64,000 bases of DNA, taken from the NCBI GenBank assembly GCA_963807865.1, contig CAWEDK010000017.1, forward strand, positions 124,001 through 188,000. The letters are read 5' to 3'. Of this stretch, positions 44,011 through 52,501 are shown one piece after another. The position numbers and the translations under genes were made by a program. Position 1 is the first letter of the stretch. The number at the start of each line of letters is the position of its first letter. The notes beneath the pieces are model-generated. The model did no database searches. It was given only the letters and a program-made list of their open reading frames with translations, and had not been told where the DNA came from. Source of the stretch: VAZQ01 sp963807865 (GTDB taxonomy: Bacteria > Pseudomonadota > Alphaproteobacteria > Rhizobiales > Xanthobacteraceae).

Positions 44011-44868
44011 ATGATCAGGCTTCAAGACGTTTCCTATGTCCGGCTTGGCACTGTTGATCTTGATGGTGCCACCAAATTCGCGACGGACTACCTGGGCCTC
44101 GAAATTGCGCACCGTTCGAGAGACGCCGTCTATCTCAAATCGGATCAGCGCGAGCACACCCTTTGCTACTTCACCGGTTCTCCGGCCGATCAGACCGCCG
44201 CGTTCGAAGTTTCCGAGCGCTCTGATCTGGAGGCGGCGGCAGCGGAACTTGAGCGGCACGGCCATCGTGTCCGCCTGGGCTCGGCGGCCGACGCGGACCT
44301 GCGCCACGTGCGGGACTTCATCGCCTTCAAGGATCCCACCGGCAACAACATCGAACTTGTCTGGCGCCCCGCCTATGGCAGCCAGCGCTATCATGGAGAA
44401 CGGGACGCTGGGATCACCGGGTTTAGTCACATCGGACTTTGCACCACCGATGCTGCACGAGATGAGGACTTCTGGACCAAGGTATGCAACGCGCGGGTCA
44501 GCGATCGAATTGGCGACGCGGCGCTATTGCGCATCGACGAGGTCCACCACACCATTGCGCTGTTTCCGACGGATCGCGCGGGTATCCAGCACATTAACCA
44601 TCAGGTTGCCACAGGCGACGACGTCATGCGCTCGTTCAATTTCCTGTCCGAACGTCAGGTGCCCATGGTGTTTGGTCCTGGACGGCATCCAACATCCTCG
44701 GCGCGGTTCCTTTATTTCGAGGGGCCAGATGGAATGGTCTTCGAATACTCGTCAGGCGTGCGAGAGATCGCTGACGAGTTGCTTTATCGCGAGCGTCAGC
44801 TTCCCTTTGACCCAAAGGGATTCTGCGAATGGGGGGCGAAGCCACAGATCAAAGAGTTCCGCAATTGA
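44011..44868 (+). CDS. Two-domain extradiol dioxygenase-like VOC protein
   Basis: A 285-residue protein with two VOC domains. Candidate metal ligands are His140 (ITGFSHIGLCT), His194 (GIQHINHQV) and Glu245 (MVFEYSSGV), in line with type I extradiol dioxygenases. HHTIALFPTD near 179-188 and FGPGRHPTSS near 221-230 are typical. Its likely job is ring opening of a catechol or a related enol. It follows its metal-free paralogue by 15 bp, so the two are co-transcribed and may form a heteromer. Confidence 0.85.
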   Translation: MIRLQDVSYVRLGTVDLDGATKFATDYLGLEIAHRSRDAVYLKSDQREHTLCYFTGSPADQTAAFEVSERSDLEAAAAELERHGHRVRLGSAADADLRHVRDFIAFKDPTGNNIELVWRPAYGSQRYHGERDAGITGFSHIGLCTTDAARDEDFWTKVCNARVSDRIGDAALLRIDEVHHTIALFPTDRAGIQHINHQVATGDDVMRSFNFLSERQVPMVFGPGRHPTSSARFLYFEGPDGMVFEYSSGVREIADELLYRERQLPFDPKGFCEWGAKPQIKEFRN

Positions 44869-44980
44869 GCGCCGAGTGTCCGCATCACAGGAAGTGCTTA
44901 ACAAGGCATATTTCGCTGACAGGCGATTGATGTTGAGGCGACTCTCAAGCTGGCGCCGTTGGGCAATTCCCCTTGGGTTC

Positions 44981-46057
44981 TTAGGCGTTTGACGGCGGCA
45001 TGATCCCGACTCCGTCCGCTAAATCGGAGCGGGGAATCGCCGTCGAACTGCGCAGTACGAGTTCAGGCCGCAGCAGCACGTCCGCCGTGACCTCCTGCCC
45101 ATTCATGCGCGCGAGCAGCAGACGCGCTGCCTCGATACCCATCTCATGCTGTTTGATCCTTACGGTGGTCAGTGGTGGGCTGACCATATCGACGAATGGC
45201 GCGTCATTGTATCCCGTGACCGAGATGTCGCTTGGGCACGAGATGCGGCGCTCCGCAAAGACGTCGTAACACCCGAGCGCGAGCAGATCGTTGGCGGCGA
45301 CGATCGCCGTGATATCGGGGTGCCGCGCAAGGAGCTCCAGGCACGCGGTACGGCCAGCTTCGCGGGAGAACGCGTCAGCCTCGATCACGGGTGATTTCGG
45401 ATCGGCTAGCGGCAGCTCATTAACGGCAAGATTGAAGCCACGCCGCCTCATGAGGCCGGTCGATAACCAGCGTGGCCCAGCGATATGCGCAATACGTCGG
45501 TGGCCAAGCGCAGCTAGGTGCTGTACGGCTAGGCCGATGCCGCGGATGTCGTCGTTGATAACAGCGGGCGCGCGGCCGCTCTCGTCGGTGCGGTTGATCA
45601 GCACGACGGGAGCGCGCGTCTCGATCCCATGATCGAGGAAAGGGTCCCGCAATGTCGCAGTAGCGAGTATCAAGCCGTCGACTTGGCGTTCGATCATGCC
45701 GGAGAGAATGCGACGATGGCGGTCCGGATCGTTGGCGGAATTCGCCACGATCGTCATGTAGCCTTCTTTCAGGAGCGTGGCCTCGACGCCCTCCAGGATC
45801 GGCGGGAACAAAAGGCTTGTGATGTCCGGCACCACCATGCCGACCACATGAGAACGGCGGGTGCGTAGGCTCGATGCTAGCGTATTGGTGCGATAGCCGA
45901 GTTGCTCAGCGGTCTGCAGGACGCGCGCGGCGATCTGTGGCTTGACCAGCTTTCGGGTCGAGGGGTTCAGCGCGCGCGACACTGTCGAAAAATGCACACC
46001 GGCTGCCTCAGCGACTTGCTTGAGTGTAACGGCGGCCGGTCTTGGCGGGGGCGGCAT
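44981..46057 (-). CDS. LacI-family transcriptional regulator
   Basis: A 358-residue regulator. The helix-turn-helix is at residues 8-40 (TLKQVAEAAGVHFSTVSRALN), followed by the hinge helix region (LQTAEQLGYRTNTLASSLRTRRS). The ligand domain has VGMVVPDITSLLFPPILEGVEATL and a C-terminal ATGYNDAPFVDMVSPPLTTV-like segment (VTGYNDAPFVDMVSPPLT). A typical LacI operator, GCAAACGATTGC, lies 13 bp upstream of its start, with a near-copy before the divergent AhpD-like gene, so it probably represses both. Confidence 0.93.
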   Translation of the reverse strand: MPPPPRPAAVTLKQVAEAAGVHFSTVSRALNPSTRKLVKPQIAARVLQTAEQLGYRTNTLASSLRTRRSHVVGMVVPDITSLLFPPILEGVEATLLKEGYMTIVANSANDPDRHRRILSGMIERQVDGLILATATLRDPFLDHGIETRAPVVLINRTDESGRAPAVINDDIRGIGLAVQHLAALGHRRIAHIAGPRWLSTGLMRRRGFNLAVNELPLADPKSPVIEADAFSREAGRTACLELLARHPDITAIVAANDLLALGCYDVFAERRISCPSDISVTGYNDAPFVDMVSPPLTTVRIKQHEMGIEAARLLLARMNGQEVTADVLLRPELVLRSSTAIPRSDLADGVGIMPPSNA

Positions 46058-46069
46058 AAGCCAGTGATA

Positions 46070-46081
46070 GCAAACGATTGC
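46070..46081. promoter_or_regulatory. LacI-family operator, copy 1
   Basis: GCAAACGATTGC is a near-perfect palindrome with a central CG (outer arms GCAA and TTGC), the standard LacI/GalR/PurR operator form. It lies 13 bp upstream of the lacI-family ATG. Confidence 0.7.
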
Positions 46082-46146
46082 ATAATGATCTAGCGGAATT
46101 TTAAACGGGTATTGACAAGGGATACAAGATTTATGAGGGTATGATT

Positions 46147-46158
46147 ACAAACGATTGC
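46147..46158. promoter_or_regulatory. LacI-family operator, copy 2
   Basis: ACAAACGATTGC shares CAAACGATTGCA with the first operator, 77 bp away. It lies 17 bp upstream of the AhpD-like ATG, in the position to block that promoter. Confidence 0.65.
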
Positions 46159-46174
46159 AGAATGGAGCGCCCGC

Positions 46175-46828
46175 ATGACGCCTCGCATCAGCTACGTCGA
46201 TCCCGCGACGATAAAGGACAAGGCAATGCTGGAAGAACTCGAGCGCTGCCGCCGCGAGGGAACGCCACGGCCCGAGAGCCAAGCCGTCCGCGCCCATGTG
46301 CCGGCAGCCTTCTGGTCATTCGCCAACACGTGGCGGGATGTGTTTCACCAAGGCGTCGCCGACCACAACATTAAGGAACTGTGCCGGGTCTACGTGTCCC
46401 GATCCGTGCTGTGCGAGTTTTGCGGCAACCAGCGCTCGATGAAGTCGATCAAGGCCGGGTTGGTTGAAGACGACTACAGCGACCTCATCAACTTCGAGTC
46501 CTCGAGCCGCTATGACGTACGGCAGAAAGCCGCTCTTGCCTACGCGGAGGCCATCACCTGGGACCTCCCCGCGGATGACGCGCTTTGGGAGCGTTTGCAC
46601 GCGCATTTCTCGGAGCCGGAATTGGTGGAGATCGGCTATTTCGTTGCCATCACGATGGGCCAACAGCGTTGGCTGCGGACGCTGAACATCGAGCACCACC
46701 AGATCCTCGCCGGCACCGACGCTTCGATGGCTCCTGGGTTCGAGACCATGGAGGCGCTGCAACGGTCCAAGGCTAGTCCCCTTTACTGGGTCAACAAGAA
46801 AGCGACTCCGAAGTCGTCGGCCGCCTGA
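46175..46828 (+). CDS. Carboxymuconolactone decarboxylase/AhpD-like protein
   Basis: A 217-residue helical protein with the CMD-type active segment VYVSRSVLCEFCGNQRSMKSI; Cys80 and Cys83 form a CxxC pair. The histidine that follows in AhpD peroxidase (CxxCxxxH) is absent, so peroxidase activity is doubtful. Related proteins occur in many catabolic clusters without known reaction. It is under the divergent LacI-type regulator, with its own operator copy just upstream. Confidence 0.85.
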   Translation: MTPRISYVDPATIKDKAMLEELERCRREGTPRPESQAVRAHVPAAFWSFANTWRDVFHQGVADHNIKELCRVYVSRSVLCEFCGNQRSMKSIKAGLVEDDYSDLINFESSSRYDVRQKAALAYAEAITWDLPADDALWERLHAHFSEPELVEIGYFVAITMGQQRWLRTLNIEHHQILAGTDASMAPGFETMEALQRSKASPLYWVNKKATPKSSAA

Positions 46829-46917
46829 TGGGCGTCGATTCGAGGGGCCGGTTGTCACGGTGATAGGGACGTCGCCATTTCGCGCCGGCCGATCGCGTGC
46901 CTCCCGAGGATCGAACC

Positions 46918-47049
46918 ATGATCCGAACTCCGGTCTGTGATCTTCTAGGAATCGAGCACCCGATCGGGCTTGGTGGCATGGGTTCGGCGACGTCGCCCGC
47001 GCTCGTGGCCGCGGTGTCACGCGCCGGTGGTCTCGGCGCGCTCGGCTGA
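46918..47049 (+). pseudogene. N-terminal remnant of a nitronate monooxygenase-like gene
   Basis: An ATG with GAGG upstream starts MIRTPVCDLLGIEHPIGLGG, continues to LVAAVSRAGGLGALG and stops after 43 residues. This is the first strand and glycine-rich FMN loop of 2-nitropropane dioxygenase (nitronate monooxygenase), which is normally about 320-370 residues. The remainder is missing. Confidence 0.7.
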
Positions 47050-47078
47050 TCGCGCCGGCGAGTTGATGCGCAACCGGA

Positions 47079-47240
47079 CGCTCGACCCTGACGCTTCTCA
47101 CGCCCTTCACCATCCACCTGTTCTTTCCAGTCATTCCCGCGGTCACGTCCGATTTCGACGTGTCTGACGCGCCGGCGCAGTTCCCATTCAGTATCGGGGT
47201 GTTCGGCCTTGCGTGTCCGTTGACTGCTCTCGCCAGCCGT
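47079..47240 (+). pseudogene. N-terminal remnant of an MFS transporter gene
   Basis: In a separate frame about 30 bp after the first remnant the sequence reads LTLLTPFTIHLFFPVIPAV, then SDFDVSDAPAQFPFSIGVFGLA. This resembles the first two segments of Bcr/CflA-type major facilitator transporters. There is no start codon and the sequence then dissolves before the IclR gene. Both remnants probably come from a deletion-ridden segment. Confidence 0.55.
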
Positions 47241-47274
47241 GCGACGTTTTCTTATACCGATCAAATGTTCTGTT

Positions 47275-48099
47275 ATGTCGAACAACATCCGCGATCCTCT
47301 GGCCCGTGCCTTTCAGCTTCTGAGGTGGTTTACCGGTGAGCGGCTGGACAGCATCGGCGTGCGCGAGGCAGCGTCGGCTTTGTCGGTGGCCCCCAGCACC
47401 GCTCACAATCTGCTGGCGGCGCTGGTGGCAGAGGGCGTGTTGCAGCAGGATGAGCGCACCGGGCGATACACTCTCGGCCTCCGACTTCTCCAGCTTGCCC
47501 ATCAGGCGATCGATCAAGTGCCGTTGCAGCGGGCTGCAATGCCGCATCTGCGGCGGCTCGCGGCGGCCTGCAATGAGGGCGCTTATCTGTCACTCTACGT
47601 ACGTGAGCGCTCAGAACTCGTCACGATTGCCGGCGTGGATTCGACGCATCCGGTCCGTTACGTCATCGACATGTTCTCTTGGCGGCCGCTGCATGTTGGA
47701 GCATCCGGTCGCGCGGTGCTCGCATTCCTGCCGGCCGCCGACCGGGCGGCCATCCTGGCGCAGCAGCCGGGGCGCGGTTTGAAATCGTCCGATCGGCCCG
47801 ACTTGGCGCAAGAGCTCGCGGCGATCCGCAGGCGCGGCTATGCCGTGACCCATGGGACCCGGATCGAGGGCGCAGTGGGAATTGCTGCGCCGTTGCTCGA
47901 TCCCGGCGGAGTCGTGCTTGGCGCCGTGGGCATCGCAATGCCCAACCAGCGATTTGACCCGACTGGTATCGAGCGGCTGACAAAGCCGCTGCTGACCTGC
48001 GTTTGCGACCTGATCGCCGAACTCGGAATGTCGCCGGTGCCGAAACGCAGGAGCGGGTCACCGGGGCGCAGCAGGCGCGAACTGGTGGATAGCCCATGA
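47275..48099 (+). CDS. IclR-family transcriptional regulator
   Basis: A 274-residue regulator from the ATG at 47275. The winged helix is at the N-terminus (LARAFQLLRWFTGERLDSIGVREAASALSVAPSTAHNLLAALV). The IclR effector domain follows (ELVTIAGVDSTHPVRYVID, HVGASGRAVLAFLP, RIEGAVGIAAPLLDPGGVVLGAVGIAMP). It is transcribed in the same direction as the hydrolase, luciferase-like enzyme and Bug receptor after it, so it may control that operon as well as itself. Confidence 0.93.
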   Translation: MSNNIRDPLARAFQLLRWFTGERLDSIGVREAASALSVAPSTAHNLLAALVAEGVLQQDERTGRYTLGLRLLQLAHQAIDQVPLQRAAMPHLRRLAAACNEGAYLSLYVRERSELVTIAGVDSTHPVRYVIDMFSWRPLHVGASGRAVLAFLPAADRAAILAQQPGRGLKSSDRPDLAQELAAIRRRGYAVTHGTRIEGAVGIAAPLLDPGGVVLGAVGIAMPNQRFDPTGIERLTKPLLTCVCDLIAELGMSPVPKRRSGSPGRSRRELVDSP

Positions 48100-48153
48100 C
48101 GATATCGCCGTCTGCGATGACCCGCACACGACTTGGAACACGAAGCTAGACCC

Positions 48154-49002
48154 ATGACCACCGCCGAGTCGCCCATCGATATCGAATATGCCGAGCATGA
48201 CGGCGTCACGCTGCGCGCCGACCTCTATCGCCCGAAACCATCGTCGGCCCCGTTTTCGATTCTGATTGCAGTGCATGGCGGCGGATGGGAGCGCGGCGAC
48301 CGCAAGTCGTTTCAGCATTGGGGCGCGTATCTGTCGCAGCAGGGCTACGGATTGCTCGCGGTCCAATACCGCATGGTTAAGCCGGGCAAGCCAGCGTATC
48401 CGCAGGCCGTCAACGACGTCCGAGCCGCGGTTCAATTTGTCCGCGGCAACGCCGCCGATGTCGGCGCTGATCCGGAGCGGATCGGGCTGTTCGGGTTGTC
48501 GGCCGGCGGCCATCTGGCGGCACTGGCGGCGCTTGCGGGCGACCACCCGCGCTTCAGCGGCGTGTATCCGGAGGCCCCGCACGCGAAGGAACGCACGTGG
48601 GTCAAGGTGGCGGTGATTGGCTACGGCATTTTCGATGCGGCCGCACATTGGATCGACGATCTCGCCAGCCGGCCTGGCAATTCCACGATCGAGCGTTTTC
48701 TCGGTGCATCGCTACTGGACGACCGAGAACTGTATTTTCAAGCGTCGCCGCTGAGCTACGTTACCCGGAAGAACAACAAGACGGCATTCCTGGTGGTCTA
48801 CGGCATGGAGGACGAGGTCGTGGATCCGCAGGCTCAGTCGAAGGCGTTTGTCGCCGCGCTCGGCCATGTGGGTGCCTTTGTGCGCACCGTGGCGGTTCCG
48901 GGCGCCGGCCATTACTGGTTGTCGGATCCGTTGGACGAGGCCGGCAGCCTGACCGGCGCCATGGCGCCGAAGCTGGTGCGGTTCTTGCGCGAGAAGCTCT
49001 GA
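48154..49002 (+). CDS. Alpha/beta hydrolase (esterase/carboxylesterase type)
   Basis: A 282-residue alpha/beta hydrolase from the ATG at 48154. It has the HGGG oxyanion motif (AVHGGGWERGDR), the GLSAGG nucleophile elbow near residue 115 and a C-terminal GAGHYW holding the histidine. This is the hormone-sensitive-lipase/BD-FAE-like subgroup. It probably hydrolyses an ester or lactone. It belongs to the operon headed by the IclR gene and followed by the LLM monooxygenase. Confidence 0.9.
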   Translation: MTTAESPIDIEYAEHDGVTLRADLYRPKPSSAPFSILIAVHGGGWERGDRKSFQHWGAYLSQQGYGLLAVQYRMVKPGKPAYPQAVNDVRAAVQFVRGNAADVGADPERIGLFGLSAGGHLAALAALAGDHPRFSGVYPEAPHAKERTWVKVAVIGYGIFDAAAHWIDDLASRPGNSTIERFLGASLLDDRELYFQASPLSYVTRKNNKTAFLVVYGMEDEVVDPQAQSKAFVAALGHVGAFVRTVAVPGAGHYWLSDPLDEAGSLTGAMAPKLVRFLREKL

Positions 49003-49058
49003 CGAGGACGCCAATTCTCATCACATGCAGATGCACGTTCACGAAGCGGGAGAGCGGA

Positions 49059-50075
49059 ATGCAATTCGGAGTATTCGATCATCTTGACTGGAACGGCGGC
49101 GACCTCACGCTGCAATATGAAGACCGGCTGCGCATGATCGAAGCGCTCGATCGTAACGGCTTTTACGCCTATCATGTGGCTGAGCACCACTGCACCCCGA
49201 GCGGGCGCGCGCCGGCGCCGAGCGTATTTTTGGCTGCGGTGGCGCAGCGCACGCGGCGGCTCCGCTTCGGCCCGCTGGTCTACGCGCTCAGCCTGCACCA
49301 CCCGCTGCGGGTGTTCGAAGAAATCTGCATGCTCGACCAGATGAGCGGCGGTCGCTTTGAACTCGGCGTTGGGCGCGGCATCTCGCCGATCGAAAATGGC
49401 TTCTACGGCGTCGCCCCCGAAAACGCCGACAAAATCTATCGTGAGGCGCAGGCCGTCATCATGATGGCGCTGACTTCGAAGCAGATCGACTTCGACGGCG
49501 AGGCCTTTAAGTTCCATAAGGTGCCGATTGAAATGAAACCGGTGCAGCGGCCGCACCCACCGTTGTGGGTCGGTGTGGCGCACGCCGCTTCCGCGGTGTG
49601 GCCGGCGGCGAACGGGGCGAACCTGGTGAGCAGTGGGACCAATGCAGAGGTCCGACAGGTCACCGATCGCTATCGCGCCGAATGGCAGGGCAGCCCGGCC
49701 GCGATGCCGCTGATCGGGATGTCGCGCCACGTGGTGGTCGCCGACGACGAGTCGGAAGCGCGCAGCATCGCCCGGCGCTGCTATGTCCGCTGGCTGACCA
49801 GCATCTTGCATCTGTGGAACGCGGCCGGTAAAGCCCCGCCCAATCTCCGCTTCCCAATCGACTACGACGAGGCGGAACGGCGCGGATACTGCATCGCCGG
49901 CACGCCGTCGCAGGTGCGCGAGGCGGTGATCCGTGACATCGCGGAGTCGGGCGTCAACTATTTCCTGTGCCGCTTCGCGTTCGGCGACATCACCCGCGAG
50001 GAAACGCTGCGGTCCGTGGAATTATTCGCGCAAGAAGTCATGCCGGCGGTCATGCCGGGAAGGGCGGCCGCCTGA
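49059..50075 (+). CDS. Luciferase-like (LLM class) flavin-dependent oxidoreductase
   Basis: A 338-residue protein from the ATG at 49059 (GAGAG upstream). Family features: MQFGVFDHLDWNGGDLTLQYEDR, YAYHVAEHHCTPSGRAPAPSVFLAAVAQRT, MLDQMSGGRFELGVGRG and GTPSQVREAVIRDIAESGVNYF. As in bacterial luciferase, it oxidises a substrate with reduced FMN. It is the second LLM enzyme in the window and is in an operon with a hydrolase and a Bug receptor. The reductase partner is not adjacent. Confidence 0.92.
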   Translation: MQFGVFDHLDWNGGDLTLQYEDRLRMIEALDRNGFYAYHVAEHHCTPSGRAPAPSVFLAAVAQRTRRLRFGPLVYALSLHHPLRVFEEICMLDQMSGGRFELGVGRGISPIENGFYGVAPENADKIYREAQAVIMMALTSKQIDFDGEAFKFHKVPIEMKPVQRPHPPLWVGVAHAASAVWPAANGANLVSSGTNAEVRQVTDRYRAEWQGSPAAMPLIGMSRHVVVADDESEARSIARRCYVRWLTSILHLWNAAGKAPPNLRFPIDYDEAERRGYCIAGTPSQVREAVIRDIAESGVNYFLCRFAFGDITREETLRSVELFAQEVMPAVMPGRAAA

Positions 50076-50110
50076 TCGAGCCAGCTGAAAGGTAAGGGAG
50101 TGACAGCCTC

Positions 50111-51108
50111 ATGAGCGTGGAAATGAAATACCCAAGCCGGAGCGCCTTGACCCGCCGGGCTGTCCTAGCTTCGGCGGCGTCGCTCGTCGTGCTGGCCGAA
50201 GCTTCGGCGGCCGAATGGCCAAGTCGGCCCGTGACGCTGGTCGTGCCCTACGCGCCCGGGGGCCACACGGACATTATGGCGCGAGTGCTGGGCGATTACC
50301 TCGGCAAGTCGCTGGGGCAAGTGTTTCTGGTCGAGAACCGTCCCGGCGCCGGCGGCTCGATCGCCACCGCCTATGTGGCCGGCTCGGCGCCAGATGGCCA
50401 CACGCTGCTGTTCGGATCTGTAGCGCAAATCTCTATCGTCCCGTTGGTGCAGAAGGTACGCTACGACTCCGACCGAGACTTCATACCGGTCAGCATCTTC
50501 GGCAGTGGCGTGATCGCGCTCGTGGCCAACGCCAAAGTGCCGATCAAGACCGTCGCCGAGTTGATCAGCTATGCCAAGGCCAATCCGGGAAAGCTCAACT
50601 ACTCATCGGCCGGCTTTGGCTCATTCTCGCATCTCGCCGGTGCTATGCTGGCGGCGCGAGCGGGGATCGATCTTACGCACGTGGCCTACAAGGGCGCGTC
50701 CCCGGCCGTGCAGGCGGTCGCTACCGGTGAGGTCCAAGTCTACATTGGCAATCGCGCTGAACTGCTACCGCTTGCTCAGGCCGGCAATATCCGGCTACTC
50801 GGCGTGGCGACGACCGCGCGAGTGCCGGACTGGCCAGATGTGCCGGTGATCGCCGACACGCTGCCGGGGTTGAGATGGCTGGCTGGCAGGGTCTGCTCGC
50901 GCCGGCCCGCACGCCATCGGAGATCATCTCGCGGCTTGAACGCGAGGCGATCGCGGCCGCCAAGGATCCGGTCATTGTCGAGCGGCTGAGCGGTCTTCCC
51001 GCCAGTGCGATCGGCAGCACGAGCGCGGAGTTCATCGCGACCGTGCGCAAAGAGCGCGGACTCTACCAGGATGCCGTCAGATCAGCCGGAATTGAGATAA
51101 AGGGATGA
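50111..51108 (+). pseudogene. TTT (Bug) family substrate-binding protein, frameshifted near the C-terminus
   Basis: Residues 1 to about 252 are normal Bug sequence: a Tat-like leader (RSALTRRAVL), WPSRPVTLVVPYAPGGHTDIMAR, ENRPGAGGSIA and PDGHTLLFGS. At DTLPGL (about 50870) the frame breaks, giving a short scrambled tail. In the next frame the expected end continues as MAGWQGLLAPARTPSEIISRL through to AGIEIKG at 51108. One base appears to be missing in GGGTTGAGATGG (expected GGGTTxGAGATGG). The gene is last in the IclR-led operon. Confidence 0.85.
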
Positions 51109-51400
51109 GAGCGATGCCTCGGGACTTGGCTGTCTGACGGCCGGCGTCGAGTACCGCGCTATTGCGTCAGGCAGAGTTCGTGGTCGGACTTGAACCGTGG
51201 AGGACCCGCGCGCAGAACAGCGTGGCTTGACATGTTGATCGCGGCTGCACGAGACGCCTCCGAGCGGCTGTGCGCATTGATTAAGACATCGGCTCTGCAA
51301 CGTTGTGTTGGAAGAGGAACCTGTGAACATCGCTGCGGTAGGGACTATTCAGTTTGAATTTCCAATATAGTTTGACCTTCTGATTCGCAGGAAGCCACCA

Positions 51401-51703
51401 ATGCCAAAGCTCATGACGAAGTCCGAGTTACTTGAAAAGATCACCGCCGAACATGCGGAGCTGAAGAAGCGGGACGTGAAGGGCGTTCTCGAGACGCTGG
51501 CAACCATCGGCTACAAGGAATTGAAGAAGACCGGCGCCTTTCTGGTTCCCGGATTTGCGAAGTTCGTCGTCATCAAGAAGCCTGCCACCAAGGCACGCAA
51601 AGGCATCAATCCCTTCACCAAAGAGCCCACTGTGTTCAAGGCCAAACCAGCCCGAAAGATTATCAGGGCACGGCCGGTTAAGGCAGCGAAGGACGCTGTT
51701 TGA
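51401..51703 (+). CDS. HU-family DNA-binding protein
   Basis: A 100-residue histone-like protein: MTKSELLEKITAEHAELKKRDVKGVLETLATIGYKEL (the dimerisation helices), then FLVPGFAKFVVIKKPATKARKGINPFTKEPTVFKAKPARKI, whose RKGxNPFT arm binds DNA. It is a single gene in an otherwise catabolic stretch, and may bend DNA for the surrounding operons. The extended lysine-rich C-terminus is longer than in E. coli HU. Confidence 0.92.
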   Translation: MPKLMTKSELLEKITAEHAELKKRDVKGVLETLATIGYKELKKTGAFLVPGFAKFVVIKKPATKARKGINPFTKEPTVFKAKPARKIIRARPVKAAKDAV

Positions 51704-51956
51704 GGCGTCGGCGAGCGCGCTCGCGTACCCCAGTCCATTCCGAGAGCCCGGTGCAACTCGCCTGTACCCGGTTCAGAAGACGCCATTGATCCGCCTCCGA
51801 GGCAGTGTCTAAGGCGTCCGCAGGACCGGCGACGTTCTCAGTCCTTGCCGGGTTGGCGTCACGTGGCAGCATGCTGGCGATGCCGTTGGCACAAACCGCA
51901 AGAACAGACTGTGGCCGCCTCGTTGCGGCCCGGTCGATGTTCTGTTGCGCATCGGC

Positions 51957-52292
51957 CTAGTTTTGCTTCGATGCGGTCTTAGCCAACTGTCCAAAGAAAC
52001 TTTCAGCGTCCTTTCCCACCGCAAGGTGGTCGATGAAATTGTGCCAGTGCGTTTTCCAGTATCGGGCTTTCCACTCTGCGACAGTGCCTTGCCAATGTTT
52101 GAAGTCCTCGTCGATGGTCCACCGCCGCGCTCGGCCTAAAGCCTGCCAAAAGGCCGGATCTAGGAAAACATCCGACTTCATTGCTACGGCAATTTGAACG
52201 GTTGAAAAACCTGCCGCCTCTGGAATCTGCTCAATTTGCGCCTCGTAGCCTTGCGCGATTGCCTCGGTGATCGCTTGCTCGATGTGGGTCAT
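51957..52292 (-). CDS. Hypothetical protein
   Basis: A 111-residue acidic/aromatic protein, MTHIEQAITEAIAQGYEAQIEQI at the start, with WQALGRARRWTIDEDF and HNFIDHLAVGKDAESFFGQL towards the end. No signal peptide or membrane segment. The WxxxAxGRAR...FIDHLxxGKDAESFF arrangement is recurrent in small proteins of unknown function from rhizobial accessory DNA, as I recall. No function can be assigned. Confidence 0.6.
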   Translation of the reverse strand: MTHIEQAITEAIAQGYEAQIEQIPEAAGFSTVQIAVAMKSDVFLDPAFWQALGRARRWTIDEDFKHWQGTVAEWKARYWKTHWHNFIDHLAVGKDAESFFGQLAKTASKQN

Positions 52293-52501
52293 AGGCTCGT
52301 TTACTGCAAATTTAGAGCCGAAATCCGCACCTATTCGGATGTGCCGTCACATTGATCCAAGCGCAAGTCCGCGCTGATTTTTGTGGCCGACCTCCTAGGG
52401 ATCGGGAATTCGAGCGCCATTACCGGTGAAAGCCGGCGCGATGCCAGCGCTCGAGGGTTCGTGGCGGAGGATCGTGATCGCCTTCAAGATCGAAAGCTCA
52501 G

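Noticed and set aside
51711..51724. GCGAGC/GCTCGC hairpin after the HU gene as a terminator
   Set aside because: Short palindromes of G and C are expected by chance at this GC content, and no T-tract follows.
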